This document shows positions 6,260-6,341 of a stretch of DNA of 6,341 nucleotides, one piece after another; position 1 is the first letter of the stretch; each line of letters opens with the position of its first letter. The position numbers were made by a program, and so were the translations under genes. The notes under the pieces were generated by a model that searched no databases, had not been told where the DNA came from, and saw only the letters and a list, made by a program, of their open reading frames with translations. The stretch comes from Clostridiales bacterium (GTDB lineage: Bacteria > Bacillota > Clostridia > Oscillospirales > Acutalibacteraceae): NCBI GenBank assembly GCA_021200075.1, contig JAJQGZ010000095.1, positions 1-6,341 on the forward strand. Direction: 5' to 3'.

Positions 6260-6341
6260 TTAATAAAGATTGTCTAGTATAAGCTGCGCCACCCTGTCGC
6301 TTGACTTACCATCAAGATGGTCGAAAAATTTATTTTTAAAA
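6260..6341 (-). CDS. C-terminal end of an upstream operon gene, possibly a CDP-glycerol/ribitol phosphotransferase
   Basis: A minus-strand frame enters at the window edge and ends with TAA at 6260-6262, giving 26 residues: FKNKFF, then DHLDGKSSDRVAQLI, then LDNLY. It lies 18 bases upstream of tarI in the same direction, with tarI's ribosome binding site in the gap, so it is almost certainly co-transcribed. The DGKSSDRVAQLIL pattern resembles the C-terminal helix of TagB/TagF/TarL-type polyol-phosphate transferases (often DGxxSxRVxxxI), which would fit a neighbour using CDP-ribitol. Other glycosyltransferases can end similarly, and 26 residues cannot settle the family. That a coding end is present is much surer than its function. 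Confidence 0.6.
   Translation of the reverse strand, partial: FKNKFFDHLDGKSSDRVAQLILDNLY

Noticed and set aside
5741..6277. 178-residue plus-strand open frame opposite tarI
   Set aside because: It is antisense to a clearly conserved gene, has no recognisable domain and no good ribosome binding site.

Overview
The window looks like a piece of chromosome from an anaerobic, probably gut-dwelling Bacillota/Clostridia (Ruminococcaceae/Oscillospiraceae-like) bacterium. This is inferred from three things: a BspA-type leucine-rich-repeat surface protein with Ig-like and Fn3-like C-terminal domains, a cytoplasmic GH3 beta-glycosidase with a long C-terminal tail, and a TarI/TarJ pair of the kind used for ribitol-phosphate cell-surface polymers. 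Strong AGGAG-type ribosome binding sites and moderately AT-rich DNA agree with this. No rRNA, tRNA or other marker allows a finer call. Both ends of the window cut into genes.

Layout. (1) About 35-1803, plus strand: the remains of one surface-protein gene. Tandem 23-residue LRR_5 units are followed by CxxC-containing repeats, an Ig-like domain and an Fn3-like domain. As read here the gene is broken twice. It has no usable start upstream of the first repeats, and a one-base frameshift near 1231-1247 separates the repeats from the C-terminal domains. (2) 1804-1907: a short convergent intergenic gap holding a strong bidirectional terminator. (3) 1908-4367, minus strand: an intact GH3 beta-glucosidase-like enzyme with its own ribosome binding site and a likely promoter in the 142-base gap at 4368-4509. 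(4) 4510-6241, minus strand: tarJ and tarI, overlapping by 8 bases and apparently translationally coupled. (5) 6260 to the end, minus strand: the last 26 residues of an upstream gene 18 bases before tarI, consistent with a teichoic-acid or capsule type polymer transferase.

How the genes work together. TarJ should reduce ribulose-5-phosphate to ribitol-5-phosphate with NADPH, and TarI should join this to CTP to give CDP-ribitol. The gene upstream, if it is a CDP-polyol phosphotransferase, would consume that product. This end of the window is therefore the downstream part of a surface-polymer operon. The GH3 enzyme lies on the same strand but has its own promoter-like sequence and is probably a separate sugar-catabolism gene. 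I saw no clear terminator between tarJ and GH3, so read-through is possible. The LRR protein is convergent and separate. I found no sign of a new defence system, CRISPR array, insertion sequence or phage element. The most notable points are the two reading-frame breaks in the surface protein, one of them at a T7 tract, and the GH3 tail.
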